Assembly (NCBI RefSeq): GCF_030269365.1
Contig: NZ_BSTF01000015.1
Coordinates: 1-64,000, forward strand
Direction: 5' to 3'
Source: Lentzea sp. NBRC 102530
Lineage (GTDB): Bacteria; Actinomycetota; Actinomycetes; Mycobacteriales; Pseudonocardiaceae
DNA length: 64,000 bases
The notes under the pieces: generated by a model
Databases searched by the model: none
What the model saw: the letters and a program-made list of their open reading frames with translations, nothing else
What the model was told of the DNA's origin: nothing
Part shown: piece after piece, positions 32,662 through 42,503 of the stretch
How the letters are laid out: each line of letters begins with the position of its first letter
How positions within the stretch are numbered: position 1 is the stretch's first letter
Translations under genes and position numbers: made by a program

Positions 32662-34356
32662 TCACTCGGTGAAGCCCATGGTGATGTAGTCGTACGGACG
32701 GTTCGCGTACGCGACGGCACCGAAGTTGGCGACGTTGCTCTTCACCGCGACCGCGCCGGGCAGCTGGTACAGCGGCAGCTGGTGGCCGAGCTCCCAGATC
32801 TTCTTGTCGGCCTCGTTCGCGAGCTCGAGGCGCTTGGCCTCGTCGAGCTCACCGTTGGCCTGCTCCAGCAGCTTGTTGACCTCTTCGGAGCCGATCCGGC
32901 CGTAGTTCTGGTTGGTGCTGGCCGGGTCGAGCGTGTAGATGCCCTTGCTGTCCGAGATCGGCGTGGCCGAGGCCAGCCAGCGGAAGCCGGTCATGTCGAA
33001 GTTGCCGACGTTCACGAACTGCTTGAAGAAGTCGGTCGACGGAACGGCCTGGATGTCGACCTTGGCGCCGATCTCCTTCAGCTGCGACTGCACGAGCTTC
33101 GCGATCTGGTCGGAGGTGGGGTTCGGCGTCGGGATGACGTAGCGGACGACGAGCTCCTTGCCGTCCTTCTTGCGGGTCTCGCCCTCGAGCTTCCAGCCCA
33201 GCTCGTCGAGCTGCTTCTTCGCCGCTTCCTTGTCGAACGACGCGACGGCCGAGTTGTCCTTGTAGCCGGCCGAGCCGAGCAGGAAGAAGTGGTTACCGGT
33301 GACCTGCGCGTCGCCCTTGATCATCTGGCCGAGGAGGGCCTTGGTGATGGTCTTGGTGTCGATGCCGCGGGTCAGCGCGACGCGGAGCTTCGCGTCCTTG
33401 AGGATCGAGGTGTCCGCACCGTTGAACGTGATGTGCGAGTAGTCAGGCGTGATGGCCTGGCGGATCGTCACGCCCTGCATCGACTTGGCACGCGTGAAGT
33501 TGTCGATGCTCGAGCCGATGTCGAAGAAGTCGATCTGGCCGTTGGCGAGCGCGTCCGCGAGCGCGGGACGGTCGACCTGGCGGAACGTGATCTTCTCGAG
33601 CTTCGGCTTCGGGCCCCACCACGCCGGGTCCTGGACCACGGTCACGAGCTTGGCGGTGCGGTCGATCGTGCCGATCTTGAACGGACCGGCGGTGATCTTC
33701 GGGGCGTCGGCCCAGCCCTTGTTGAACTCCTCGGCGGAGGAGGACATGGACTTCGGGTAGAGCGGCGAGAACAGGCCACCGGCCCACTCGGCGAACTTCT
33801 TCTTGAACGTCACCTTGACGTCCTGGTCGGTCGCGCCCTTCTCGACCTTCTCGATGTCCTCGTAGCCGGTGGTGCCGGCGACCTCGAAGGCCTTGTCGGT
33901 CCCGTTCAGGGACTTCCACATGGCCTCGAAGTCCTGCCAGGACAGCGCGGTACCGTCCGACCACTTGGCCTTCGGGTTGAGCTTGTACTCGACGACCTGC
34001 GGGTCGGACGAAGCGAGCTTCGCGTCCTCGAGGACGTCCTTGTTCACGACGATCTTCGAGTCGGGCTGCTGCTTGAACAGGTTCGGCATCATCGTGTCGA
34101 TCATGCGCCGACCGTCGGCGTTGGTGCCGTCGAGCTGGTTGTAGTTCCAGTTGTCGGGCAGCTGGTCGACCGGCCAGCGGAACTCGCCGCCGTCCTTGAC
34201 CTTGGCGGCGTCCTGCGGGTTGATGTCCGCCTGGCCGATCGCGTTGTCCGCGCCCTTGAGCCCGGAGTCCCCGCTGTTGCTGGGCCCACCACACGCGGTA
34301 AGCGTGAGGGCGACCGCCGCAATGGCGATCACACCCACCTTGGTACGTCGACTCAC
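32662..34356 (-). CDS. oppA: Oligopeptide ABC transporter substrate-binding lipoprotein
   Basis: 564 residues. A lipoprotein signal with lipobox LTAC lies near residue 20 (ALTLTACGGPS). The rest is a family 5 solute-binding protein (WSDGTALSWQDFEAMWKSLN, FRQVDRPALADALANGQIDF). It captures peptides outside the cell for the permeases encoded upstream. The GTG at 34356 has GGGAGGT ~10 nt before it. It is the last gene of the operon, 89 bases after oppDF, which is unusual because oppA is commonly first. The residues that decide peptide length cannot be read by eye. Confidence 0.9.
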   Translation of the reverse strand: MSRRTKVGVIAIAAVALTLTACGGPSNSGDSGLKGADNAIGQADINPQDAAKVKDGGEFRWPVDQLPDNWNYNQLDGTNADGRRMIDTMMPNLFKQQPDSKIVVNKDVLEDAKLASSDPQVVEYKLNPKAKWSDGTALSWQDFEAMWKSLNGTDKAFEVAGTTGYEDIEKVEKGATDQDVKVTFKKKFAEWAGGLFSPLYPKSMSSSAEEFNKGWADAPKITAGPFKIGTIDRTAKLVTVVQDPAWWGPKPKLEKITFRQVDRPALADALANGQIDFFDIGSSIDNFTRAKSMQGVTIRQAITPDYSHITFNGADTSILKDAKLRVALTRGIDTKTITKALLGQMIKGDAQVTGNHFFLLGSAGYKDNSAVASFDKEAAKKQLDELGWKLEGETRKKDGKELVVRYVIPTPNPTSDQIAKLVQSQLKEIGAKVDIQAVPSTDFFKQFVNVGNFDMTGFRWLASATPISDSKGIYTLDPASTNQNYGRIGSEEVNKLLEQANGELDEAKRLELANEADKKIWELGHQLPLYQLPGAVAVKSNVANFGAVAYANRPYDYITMGFTE

Positions 34357-34445
34357 TGTCGTGAACCTCCCTCGTGCCCGGACACCAGTTGCCGGGGACA
34401 CTGTTCCTTCGTGCTCGCAGGCCGTTTTCTGAGGCGACGGATGCA

Positions 34446-36575
34446 TCAGAGGACCTGGCGAATCTGGGCGAAGTGGCAGGCGGCCTCGTGGTCCTCGGCC
34501 TGCACCTCGCGGAGTGGTTCCACCTCGATGCACTGGCGCTGCTTCTCGGGCGGAAGCTGCGCGTGCAGGAAGCAGCGCGTGCGGAAGCGGCAGCCGGACG
34601 GCGGGTTCGCCGGGCTCGGCAGGTCGCCGGTGAGGATGATCCTCTCCCGCTGACGCTCCTTCACGGGGTCGGGAATCGGGATCGCCGACAGCAGTGCCTG
34701 CGTGTACGGGTGGCGCGGCGCGTCGAACACCGAGTCCACCTCGCCGATCTCGATGATCTTCCCGAGGTACATCACGGCCACCCGGTCCGCGATGTGCCGC
34801 ACCACCGACAGGTCGTGCGCCACGAACAGGTAGGCCAGGCCCAGCTTGGACTTGAGCTCCTCCAGCAGGTTGATGACACCCGCCTGGATGGACACGTCCA
34901 GCGCCGACACCGGCTCGTCGAGCACGACGAGCTTGGGTTCGAGCGCGAGCGCCCGCGCGATGCCGATGCGCTGCCGCTGACCGCCGGAGAACTCACCGGG
35001 GTAGCGCGACAGCTGGTCGGGGCGCAGGCCGACGAGCCGCATGAGCTCCGGCACGCGCCGGTTGATCTCGTCCTTGGCGTAGCCGTGGACCTGCATCGGC
35101 TCGGCGATGCAGTCGTGGATCGTGAGGCGCGGGTCGAGCGACGCCATCGGGTCCTGGAACACCACGGACATGTCGCGGCGGATCGCGAAGCGGCGCTTGC
35201 CGTCCACATCGGACGACTTCGTGCCGAGCACGGAGATCTCGCCGCCCATGGGCTTCTGGAGGTTGAGGATCTCCATCAGCGTCGTGGTCTTGCCGCAGCC
35301 CGACTCGCCGACGAGGCCCAGGGTCTCGCCCTCGCGGATGTCGAACGAGATGCCCGCGACCGCGTGGACGGTGCCGACGCGGCGCTTGAACACCACGCCC
35401 TTGTTGACCGGGTACTCCTTCACGAGCTGGTCGAGCTCGAGCACGATGTCGCGCTGGTCCCGGGGGATCTTCGCGACCTCGGGCTCGTCGGCCACCTCGG
35501 CACCGAAGATCTCGACGGCGGCCTCGGCGCCCTCGGCGTCGGTCGCGGCGATCTCGTTGGTGCGGATGCACGCGGCCTGGTGCTCGGCCGAACCGTCGAC
35601 GTCGACCAGCGGCGGTTCGGCGGTGTGGCAGGCGTCGACGACCATCGGGCAGCGCGGCGCGAACGGGCACCCCGGGGGGAGGTCCGTGAGCGACGGCGGG
35701 TTGCCCTTGATCGGCACGAGCGCCTGCTTCTCGCTGACGTCGAGGCGCGGGATCGAGCCGAGCAGGCCGAGCGTGTACGGCATGCGCGGCTGCTGGTAGA
35801 TCTCGTCGACGTTGCCCTTTTCGACAGCGCGGCCCGCGTACATGACCATCAGCCGGTCCGCGAACCCGGCGACGACGCCGAGGTCGTGGGTGATGATCAC
35901 GATGCCGGCGCCGGTGACCTCCTGCGCGGTCTCCAGCAGCTGGAGCACCTGTGCCTGCACCGTCACGTCGAGCGCGGTGGTCGGCTCATCGGCGATGATC
36001 AGGTCCGGGTCGTTGGCGATCGCCATCGCGATCACCGCACGCTGCCGCATGCCGCCGGAGAACTCGTGCGGGAACGCCTTGGCGCGTTCGACGGCGTTCG
36101 GGATGCCGACGAGGTCGAGCAGCTCGACCGCGCGCTTGTTGGCGGCGGCCTTCGAAACGGCGCCCTTCTTGTGCACCAGGATCGCCTCGGCGATCTGGTC
36201 GCCGACGGTGTAGACCGGCGTCAGCGCCGACAGCGGGTCCTGGAACACCATCGAGATGCGGCGGCCGCGGATCTTCGAGAGCTCCGCGTCGTTCTGGCCG
36301 ATCAGCTCGCGGCCCTGGAACTTGATGGAACCGCTGATGCGCGCCGAGGACGGCAGCAGGCCCATGACGGCGAGCGACGACACGGACTTGCCCGAGCCGG
36401 ACTCGCCGACGATGCCGAGGACCTCGCCGGGTGAGACGTGGTAGCTCAGCCCGCGCACGGCGTGCACGCGGCCCGCCTCGCTGGGGAAGGACACGTGCAG
36501 GTCCTCGACCTGCAGGACCGGGCCCTCGGTGGCCGGGGTCGCCGGCGTGTCGAACTGGATCTCCGAGGTGGTCAT
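34446..36575 (-). CDS. Fused OppD-OppF ABC transporter ATP-binding protein
   Basis: 709 residues, two complete nucleotide-binding domains in one chain. The first has Walker A GESGSGKS (57-64) and signature FSGGMRQR. The second has GESGCGKT and FSGGQRQR. Each is followed by the Cys-rich oligopeptide-transporter C-terminal extension (GCPFAPRCP and SGCRFRTRCF). It powers import through OppB/OppC. A 4-base ATGA overlap with oppC shows coupling. Domain order matches OppD then OppF fused, a known arrangement in actinomycetes. Confidence 0.92.
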   Translation of the reverse strand: MTTSEIQFDTPATPATEGPVLQVEDLHVSFPSEAGRVHAVRGLSYHVSPGEVLGIVGESGSGKSVSSLAVMGLLPSSARISGSIKFQGRELIGQNDAELSKIRGRRISMVFQDPLSALTPVYTVGDQIAEAILVHKKGAVSKAAANKRAVELLDLVGIPNAVERAKAFPHEFSGGMRQRAVIAMAIANDPDLIIADEPTTALDVTVQAQVLQLLETAQEVTGAGIVIITHDLGVVAGFADRLMVMYAGRAVEKGNVDEIYQQPRMPYTLGLLGSIPRLDVSEKQALVPIKGNPPSLTDLPPGCPFAPRCPMVVDACHTAEPPLVDVDGSAEHQAACIRTNEIAATDAEGAEAAVEIFGAEVADEPEVAKIPRDQRDIVLELDQLVKEYPVNKGVVFKRRVGTVHAVAGISFDIREGETLGLVGESGCGKTTTLMEILNLQKPMGGEISVLGTKSSDVDGKRRFAIRRDMSVVFQDPMASLDPRLTIHDCIAEPMQVHGYAKDEINRRVPELMRLVGLRPDQLSRYPGEFSGGQRQRIGIARALALEPKLVVLDEPVSALDVSIQAGVINLLEELKSKLGLAYLFVAHDLSVVRHIADRVAVMYLGKIIEIGEVDSVFDAPRHPYTQALLSAIPIPDPVKERQRERIILTGDLPSPANPPSGCRFRTRCFLHAQLPPEKQRQCIEVEPLREVQAEDHEAACHFAQIRQVL

Positions 36576-37549
36576 GCGGCGGCCTTCTCCTTGGTCTTCT
36601 TCTCCTTGCGGCGCACGCGCGTGGACGTCGGGTCGAGCGCGTCCCGCAGACCGTCACCGACCCAGTTCACCGCGAGCACGAACACGACGAGGAAGCCCGC
36701 CGGGAACAGGAACAGCCACGGGAAGGTCGTCGCGGACTCGGCGTACAGGCCGATCATGGTGCCGAGCGAGACGTCGGGCGACTGCACGCCGAAGCCGAAG
36801 AAGCTCAGGCCCGTCTCGGCGAGCACCGCCGAACCGACGTTGATCGTCGCGTCGATGATGAGCAGCGACGCCATGTTCGGCACGATGTGCTTGGCGATGA
36901 TCTTGCGCGCCGGCTGGCCCATGAACTTGGCCGCCTTGACGAACTCGCGTTCCTTCAGGGTCAGCGTCATGCCGCGGACGATGCGGGCGGTGATCATCCA
37001 TTGGAACGCCGCCAGCATGATCACCAGCAGCCACCACGACTTGCCCCGAAACCACGGGCTCAGGATCGCGATGATCAGGAAAGACGGCAGCACCAGCAGC
37101 AGGTCGACGACCCACATGAGCGCCTTGTCGGCGACACCGAGGAAGTACCCGGCGGCCGCGCCGACGACCGCGGCGATCGTCGTCGAGATCAACGCCACGA
37201 GCAGGCCGATGATCAGCGACTTCTGCAGTCCGCGCATCGTCAGCGCGAACATGTCGGTACCGATCTTGTCGGTGCCGAAGATGTGGTCGGCGTAGGGCGG
37301 CTCGAGGAACGCCGCGTAGTCCTGCTGGTCGTAGGTCCACTTCGACAGCAGCGGGCCCACGAACGCCATCAGGTACATGCCGATGATGACCACCAGGCCG
37401 ACCAGGGCCAGCTTGTTGCGCATGAAGCGGATGAGCACGAGCCTGCCGCGCGTCATCGCCTTCTCGGGTTCGGGAGCAGCGTCGACTGGGCTGCCCGAGG
37501 CGGCACCGGTGGTTCCGGCGGCGTCGCCCTCGTTGAGGATCACGGTCAC
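36572..37549 (-). CDS. oppC: Oligopeptide ABC transporter permease OppC
   Basis: 325 residues. An N-terminal cytoplasmic segment and first span (KLALVGLVVIIGMYLMAFVG) are followed by the binding-protein-dependent permease domain with five more spans. The coupling loop is MTLTLKEREFVKAAKFMGQP, which contacts the ATPase. A Lys-rich tail ends the protein. The GTG start at 37549 lies 16 bases after the oppB stop. It forms the channel with OppB. Confidence 0.9.
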   Translation of the reverse strand: MTVILNEGDAAGTTGAASGSPVDAAPEPEKAMTRGRLVLIRFMRNKLALVGLVVIIGMYLMAFVGPLLSKWTYDQQDYAAFLEPPYADHIFGTDKIGTDMFALTMRGLQKSLIIGLLVALISTTIAAVVGAAAGYFLGVADKALMWVVDLLLVLPSFLIIAILSPWFRGKSWWLLVIMLAAFQWMITARIVRGMTLTLKEREFVKAAKFMGQPARKIIAKHIVPNMASLLIIDATINVGSAVLAETGLSFFGFGVQSPDVSLGTMIGLYAESATTFPWLFLFPAGFLVVFVLAVNWVGDGLRDALDPTSTRVRRKEKKTKEKAAA

Positions 37550-37565
37550 GTCGTCGTCACCTTGC

Positions 37566-38543
37566 CTAGTTCACGCGGATTCGGGGATCGAGCGCGGCGT
37601 ACAGCACGTCCGCCAGCCAGCCGGAGAACAGCACGCAGACGGCGACGAAGAGCGTCACCGTGGCGGTGATGTTCGCGTCCTGCGAGCCGATGCCGACGAC
37701 GAGCCAGTCACCCATGCCGTACCAGGTGAAGATCTTCTCCGTGAACGTGCCACCGACGACGAGCAGGCCGAACCCGAACGCGAACAGCGTCGCCATCGGG
37801 ATCAGCGCGGTGCGCAGGCCGTGCTTGAACAGCGCCTTGCGGCGGGTGAGCCCCTTGGCCTGGGCGGTGCGCAGGAAGTCGCTGCCGAGCACGTCGAGCA
37901 TCGACGAGCGCTGGTAGCGGCTGTAGAAGGCGATCTGGCCGAGCGCGATCGCGAGCGTGGGGAGGATCAGGTGCTGCAACCGGTCGACCAGCGACTCGAA
38001 CCAGTTCCCCTGGAAACCGGGGGTGGCCTCGCCGACGAAGATCAGCACGTTGCTGCCGATCGCGTCGTTGAGCCCCTGGGCACCCAGCTTGAGCAGCGGT
38101 CCGAGCACCAGAACGGGCATGGACAGCAATATGAAGCTGAACAGGGTCGCGAAGTAGTCGCTGAACTTGTACTGCCGGATCGCGCTCACGACGCCCAGCA
38201 GCACGCCGAACACGATGCCGAACGTGATGCCCAGCAGGAACAGCCTCAAGCTCACGCCGATCCGCCGGCCGAGTTCGTCGGTGATCGGGCGGTCCGCGAC
38301 GGTGCGACCGAAGTCGCCCTGAACCACACCGCTCATCCAGGTCACGAACCGCTGCGGGATCGGCTGGTCGAGGTGCAGGTCTCGTTTCTTCGCCTCGATC
38401 GACGCCGCCGGTGGCGGTGGGTTGCGTTGTTGCAACACCCCGATCGGGTCAAAGGTGGCGGAGGCCAACGTGAACGCGAGGAACGTCGCCACGAGGGCGA
38501 GCACCACGTAGTTGACCAACCGCCGCAACAGAAATCCGGCCAC
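37566..38543 (-). CDS. oppB: Oligopeptide ABC transporter permease OppB
   Basis: 325 residues beginning directly with a membrane span (FLLRRLVNYVVLALVATFLA), as OppB/DppB proteins do. The periplasmic loop contains DLHLDQPIPQRFVTWMSGVV. The coupling loop is SMLDVLGSDFLRTAQAKGLT. The start is a GTG with a GGGGAGAGG-type site upstream. It is the first gene of the opp operon. Promoter elements should lie in the ~480-base spacer before it, but I could not place them with confidence. Confidence 0.9.
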   Translation of the reverse strand: MAGFLLRRLVNYVVLALVATFLAFTLASATFDPIGVLQQRNPPPPAASIEAKKRDLHLDQPIPQRFVTWMSGVVQGDFGRTVADRPITDELGRRIGVSLRLFLLGITFGIVFGVLLGVVSAIRQYKFSDYFATLFSFILLSMPVLVLGPLLKLGAQGLNDAIGSNVLIFVGEATPGFQGNWFESLVDRLQHLILPTLAIALGQIAFYSRYQRSSMLDVLGSDFLRTAQAKGLTRRKALFKHGLRTALIPMATLFAFGFGLLVVGGTFTEKIFTWYGMGDWLVVGIGSQDANITATVTLFVAVCVLFSGWLADVLYAALDPRIRVN

Positions 38544-39027
38544 CCGTGTTCAGTCCTCTCCCCGGTGGTTGCGACTTCGGCTCACTGGATTGCAGTGGAC
38601 GAGTTGCAAGAGATTAACCGCCGTTCAGGCGGACCGCTGCCCACCCCCACCAATGCGTGGAGGCCCACTGACCGGGCCATAGTCACCCATGCGTGGAGGA
38701 AAGGCGGGCGGAACAGCCGCATCCACAGTTGACGCTCGTGAATTGTGTGTCCAAGCGTGACCATTGTGCGGCCGTATCGCTGTATTCACCGTGAAGTTCC
38801 GGTTCGCCACGATCGATGTGACGCATCTGGGTGAATGCATTGACCAGAAGATGTGGGACAAGCAGCGCAATGTGATCAGAAAGCGACATCACTCTGCGGA
38901 GTGCTTCAGGTGTCCAGCGTAACTGCACCGACGCGGAGCAGCACAGACGTCCGTGCAGCTCAGGACGGGCTAGGCCGAACGGGGTGAAACGCATCACAAA
39001 GCGCACGACCAGATGGCTTAGGCCAGC
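38544..39027. other. Opp promoter spacer with a doubtful minus-strand frame
   Basis: About 480 bases of lower GC. A minus-strand frame (38683-39006) would encode ~107 residues, including SLSDHIALLVPHLLVNAF. Its third positions are only moderately G/C and its C-terminal part looks random, so it may be a gene remnant or chance. A 12-mer, atgcgtggagg with one flanking base, occurs twice near 38655 and 38690. The opp promoter must lie here. Confidence 0.4.
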
Positions 39028-40056
39028 CTAAGAAAGGCGCCAGAGTCGTCCGCCCGCGATCACGAACACCTGGCCGCCTACTTTCTCCGCGGCCACCACG
39101 GCGCCCGACGGACCGTCTGCGGCACGTTCGTCATTTTCAGACACCAATTTGACGCCGCCGTGGTCCACGAAGAGCGTCGGCGTGCCGTTGACGTCGACGG
39201 GGGCGGCGAGCGTCATGTCGTCGGTCACCGGGACGTCCGGGGTGGTGAGCTTCCTCCACTGCGCGCCGGTGCCGGACCACCACGCGAGCTTGCCCTGGAA
39301 CCGGCCCACGACCTGGCACGTGCCGTTCCAGCACCGGCCGGCCAGCGCGGCGTCGCCGTCCGGGAGGGTCGCGGTGGTCCAGGTGGTGCCGTCGTACTGC
39401 CAGACCGCGGCGCTCACGATCCCCTTGGCGATCTGCCAGCCGGTGACGAGCGCGCCGTCGCCGTTCTGGGTGACGGCCAGCGGGAAGCGCAGGAGTTCCT
39501 GCGAGCTCTCGAGAACCGTGCCCGCGGAGGGCTGCCGGGTCCACGTGTCGGCGGCGTAGCTCCACGCCGCGATGTCCAGGCCCGCCTTGGCGCTCTGCCA
39601 GGTGCCGATGATCAGCGGACCGGCGGCGGTGCGGACCGGGCCGATGAGCTCACCCGCGCCGTACCCGCCGAACGTGCTGAACGCCTGCGGTTTCTCGGTG
39701 ATGGCGCGGGTGTCGCCGGTCCACGCGCTCCAGCGGACGTTGCCGTGCGCGCCACCCCGTTCGCCGCCCACCCCCGTGATGGTCATGCCGTCGGAGGTGA
39801 TGCCGTACCAGTGCGCTTCCTTGCCGTACGGGGTCGCTGGGGTGAGCCGGGAGTTGCTGACCCTGCCGTCGGGCGAGCGGGTCACGAGTTCCGGGTGGTC
39901 GACCGCGCGGGTGCCGATGACCAGCAGGTCGTTGTGCGTCGCCAGGGCTTCGGGCGTGGCGGTGAGATCGACGGCGGTGAAGCCGACCGAGTTGTCCGCG
40001 CCGCCTGATGAGCAGCCGGCGAGGACCAGCAGAACCGCGAGCGTCAGCCTCCGCAT
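39028..40056 (-). CDS. Putative lipoprotein with beta-propeller-like repeats
   Basis: 342 residues. A short signal with lipobox LAGC (RRLTLAVLLVLAGCSSGGAD) anchors it outside the membrane. The mature part contains several W-and-G-rich repeats (WSAWTGDTRAITEK, WSYAADTWTRQP, WQYDGTTWTTATL, WWSGTGAQWRKL) at spacing of ~50 residues, as in beta-propellers. No catalytic motif is seen and no function is assigned. It is divergent from the DUF6886 gene with only 18 bases between starts, so the promoters must overlap. Confidence 0.8.
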   Translation of the reverse strand: MRRLTLAVLLVLAGCSSGGADNSVGFTAVDLTATPEALATHNDLLVIGTRAVDHPELVTRSPDGRVSNSRLTPATPYGKEAHWYGITSDGMTITGVGGERGGAHGNVRWSAWTGDTRAITEKPQAFSTFGGYGAGELIGPVRTAAGPLIIGTWQSAKAGLDIAAWSYAADTWTRQPSAGTVLESSQELLRFPLAVTQNGDGALVTGWQIAKGIVSAAVWQYDGTTWTTATLPDGDAALAGRCWNGTCQVVGRFQGKLAWWSGTGAQWRKLTTPDVPVTDDMTLAAPVDVNGTPTLFVDHGGVKLVSENDERAADGPSGAVVAAEKVGGQVFVIAGGRLWRLS

Positions 40057-40074
40057 GCGGGCCAGTATGACCAC

Positions 40075-40578
40075 ATGCGGCCCGAACACGATCAGGTAAT
40101 GCACTTCTCCGAGGATCCGGGGATCGCCCGGTTCGTCCCGCATCGGGCGGCGACGGCACGGCAGGCCGGGGAGTACGTGTGGGCCGTGGACGCGGGACGG
40201 GCGCCGGACTACTGGTTTCCGCGGCAATGCCCGCGCGTGCTGACGTGGTCGGCTGCTTCGAGGGTCCACGCCGTCGAGTACGGGTGGCTGGAACGGATGC
40301 GGACCGTCGAGCTGTACGCGTACCGGTTCGACGCGGCGCCGTTCCGGCCGTTCGGGGAGGAAGGCGAAGGGGGCGGGCACGCGCACGTCGCCACCGAGAC
40401 CGTCGTGCCGCTCGGGCCCGCCGAACGGGTCGGCGACCTGTTCGCGTTGCACGAGGAGGCGGGCATCGAACTGAGGGTGCTCGCGAACCTCTGGGCGTTC
40501 TGGGACGAGGTCACCGCGAGCGGCCACGACTTCAGCGGCATCAGACTGCGGAACGCCCTGGCGCGATCAGTGGAATGA
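40075..40578 (+). CDS. DUF6886-family protein
   Basis: 167 residues opening with MRPEHDQVMHFSEDPGIARF, a pattern I associate with DUF6886, followed by YVWAVDAGRAPDYWFPRQCP. It is soluble, with conserved His, Trp and Cys residues and a C-terminal helical region. The function is unknown. The ATG is close to the divergent gene and may lack a leader. The next gene (response regulator) begins 9 bases after the stop, so it could be read together with the two-component pair. Confidence 0.8.
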   Translation: MRPEHDQVMHFSEDPGIARFVPHRAATARQAGEYVWAVDAGRAPDYWFPRQCPRVLTWSAASRVHAVEYGWLERMRTVELYAYRFDAAPFRPFGEEGEGGGHAHVATETVVPLGPAERVGDLFALHEEAGIELRVLANLWAFWDEVTASGHDFSGIRLRNALARSVE

Positions 40579-40587
40579 TCAGCGCCC

Positions 40588-41238
40588 ATGCGGGTGCTGC
40601 TGGTGGAGGACGACGAGCCGATCGCGGAATCGCTCACGCGAGGGCTGTCCCGCTACGGGTTCGAGGTCCGGTGGGTGCGCACGGGCTCGGAAGCGCTGGC
40701 GGCGGAGGACTTCGCGCTGGTGCTCGTGGACCTCGGGCTGCCCGACGTGGACGGGCTCGACGTCTGCCGGGAGCTGCGGGCGCGCTCGGACGTGCCGATC
40801 ATCGTCATCAGCGCGCGGTCCGACGAGGTGGACCGGGTGGTCGGGCTGGAGATCGGCGCCGACGACTACGTCACGAAACCGTTCGGGGTGCGGGAGGTCG
40901 TCGCCCGGATGCGCGCGGTGCTGCGGCGCGTGCAGCCGGCCGCGAAGGAGCCGGAGCAGCACGGGCGGGTGCGCATCGACCGGCGCGGGCGGCGGGTGCA
41001 CCTCGACGGTGGCGAGGTCGAGCTGACGCCGAAGGAGTTCGACCTGCTCGCGTTCCTCGCCGAGGACCCCGGCGCGGTGTTCACCCGCGAGCAGATCATG
41101 GAGGCGGTGTGGGACGAGAACTGGTTCGGCCCCACCAAGACGCTCGACGTGCACGTCGGGGTGCTGCGCCGCAAGCTCGGTGACGCCGCGTCGCTGGAAA
41201 CCGTGCGGGGCGTGGGTTTCCGGCTGGTGCTCACGTGA
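40588..41238 (+). CDS. OmpR-family response regulator
   Basis: 216 residues. A receiver domain has the acidic pair Glu7/Asp8-9, phosphoacceptor Asp48 in LVLVDLGLPD, Ser75 and Lys97 in VTKPFG. A C-terminal winged helix follows (ELTPKEFDLLAFLAEDPGAV, TKTLDVHVGVLRRKLG). It is phosphorylated by the adjacent kinase, whose GTG start overlaps its stop by 4 bases (GTGA). Target genes are unknown; the neighbouring lipoprotein genes are possible targets. Confidence 0.93.
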   Translation: MRVLLVEDDEPIAESLTRGLSRYGFEVRWVRTGSEALAAEDFALVLVDLGLPDVDGLDVCRELRARSDVPIIVISARSDEVDRVVGLEIGADDYVTKPFGVREVVARMRAVLRRVQPAAKEPEQHGRVRIDRRGRRVHLDGGEVELTPKEFDLLAFLAEDPGAVFTREQIMEAVWDENWFGPTKTLDVHVGVLRRKLGDAASLETVRGVGFRLVLT

Positions 41239-42503
41239 TCAGGCAGCTCGCCTGGAGCTACCTGCTGCTGGTCGCGGTGGCGATCGCGGCGTTCACGGTG
41301 CCGGTGGCGTTCACGTTGAACCAGCAGCTCTACGGCGACGCGGAGAACACCGCGCGGCGCGAGGCCGACACCGCCGCGTTGCTGCTCGCCTCCGGCGACA
41401 CGAGGTCGTTGAACGCGCTGGTGGACGCCTACGAACGCCAGACGCCCGGCCAGATCGACGTGCTCGAACCCCAGCCGGAGTCGACGGTCTGGGACTCCGA
41501 GGGCCTGAAGCTCACGGTTCCGGCGAAGACCCCGGACGGCACGGTGGTCGGCGCCATCCGGCTGTCCTATCCGGACGGTCCCATCACGCAGCGGCTCTGG
41601 CAGATCTGGGGTTTCCGGGCCGCGCTCGCCGTCGGGGTGCTCGTCTTGGCCGCGTTCCTGGGACTCTGGCTCGCGAAACGGGTCACCCGGCCGTTGCGGG
41701 AGCTCACCGCGATGGCGGGCAGGCTGCGCGACGGCGACCTGACCGCGCGGGCCGAGGAGACCGGGCCGCCCGAGACCCGCACGCTCGCCAGGACGTTGAA
41801 CACGGCCACCGAGACGATCGGCACGCTGGTGGGCTCGCAGCGGGCGTTCATCGGCGACGCCTCGCACCAGCTCCGCACGCCGCTGACCGCGTTGCGGCTC
41901 TCGCTCGACAACGTGGCGGACGGCGTGGACGACCCGCTGGTGCGCGAGGACGTCGAGAGGGCGACGGCCGAGGTCGTGCGGATGTCCAGGCTGGTCAACG
42001 GGTTGCTCGCGCTGGCCCGCGCCGAGGCCGACGTCGCGCACCCCGAACCGGTGCAGGTGCTCGACGTGGTGGCGGAACGGTTCACCGCGTGGCGCGCGGC
42101 CGCCGACGAACGCTCGATCTCGTTGGTGAGCGAGGGCTTCGACATCCGCGTGCTGGCCACGCCCGGCCACCTCGAACAGGTGCTGGACAACGTGCTGTCC
42201 AACGCCCTGGAGGTCTCCCCCGACGGCGCCACGATCCTCGTCCGCACCACCCGGCCCGGCCTGGTGGAGGTGATCGACTCCGGCCCCGGCCTGCCCGAGG
42301 CCGACCGGGCGCGGGCGTGCGACAGGTTCTGGCGCGGCCAGGGCCTCACCGGCAGGGGCGGGTCCGGGCTCGGCCTCGCGATCGTGAAGCAGCTCGTCAC
42401 CGACGACGGCGGGACCGTGACGCTGGAGGAGGCGTCCGGCGGCGGCCTGTGCGTGCGGATCAGACTTGCTCCGGCATCGCCGACGAGTGGTGGTTCACGA
42501 TGA
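41235..42503 (+). CDS. Sensor histidine kinase
   Basis: 422 residues. Two membrane spans (about 7-28 and 126-147) flank an ~95-residue extracellular sensor. HAMP follows (~148-200), then a HisKA domain with His211 in DASHQLRTPL. The ATPase domain has an N box (QVLDNVLSNALEVS), G1 (VEVIDSGPGLPEA) and G2 (GRGGSGLGLAIVKQL). It would autophosphorylate and pass phosphate to the response regulator. The 3' end overlaps the convergent lipoprotein gene by 44 bases. Confidence 0.93.
   Translation: MIRQLAWSYLLLVAVAIAAFTVPVAFTLNQQLYGDAENTARREADTAALLLASGDTRSLNALVDAYERQTPGQIDVLEPQPESTVWDSEGLKLTVPAKTPDGTVVGAIRLSYPDGPITQRLWQIWGFRAALAVGVLVLAAFLGLWLAKRVTRPLRELTAMAGRLRDGDLTARAEETGPPETRTLARTLNTATETIGTLVGSQRAFIGDASHQLRTPLTALRLSLDNVADGVDDPLVREDVERATAEVVRMSRLVNGLLALARAEADVAHPEPVQVLDVVAERFTAWRAAADERSISLVSEGFDIRVLATPGHLEQVLDNVLSNALEVSPDGATILVRTTRPGLVEVIDSGPGLPEADRARACDRFWRGQGLTGRGGSGLGLAIVKQLVTDDGGTVTLEEASGGGLCVRIRLAPASPTSGGSR

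Noticed and set aside
39018..39031. ttaggccagcctaa, resembling half of an IdeR/DmdR iron box
   Set aside because: It overlaps the lipoprotein stop codon, is ~475 bases from the opp start and lacks the full 19-base consensus.
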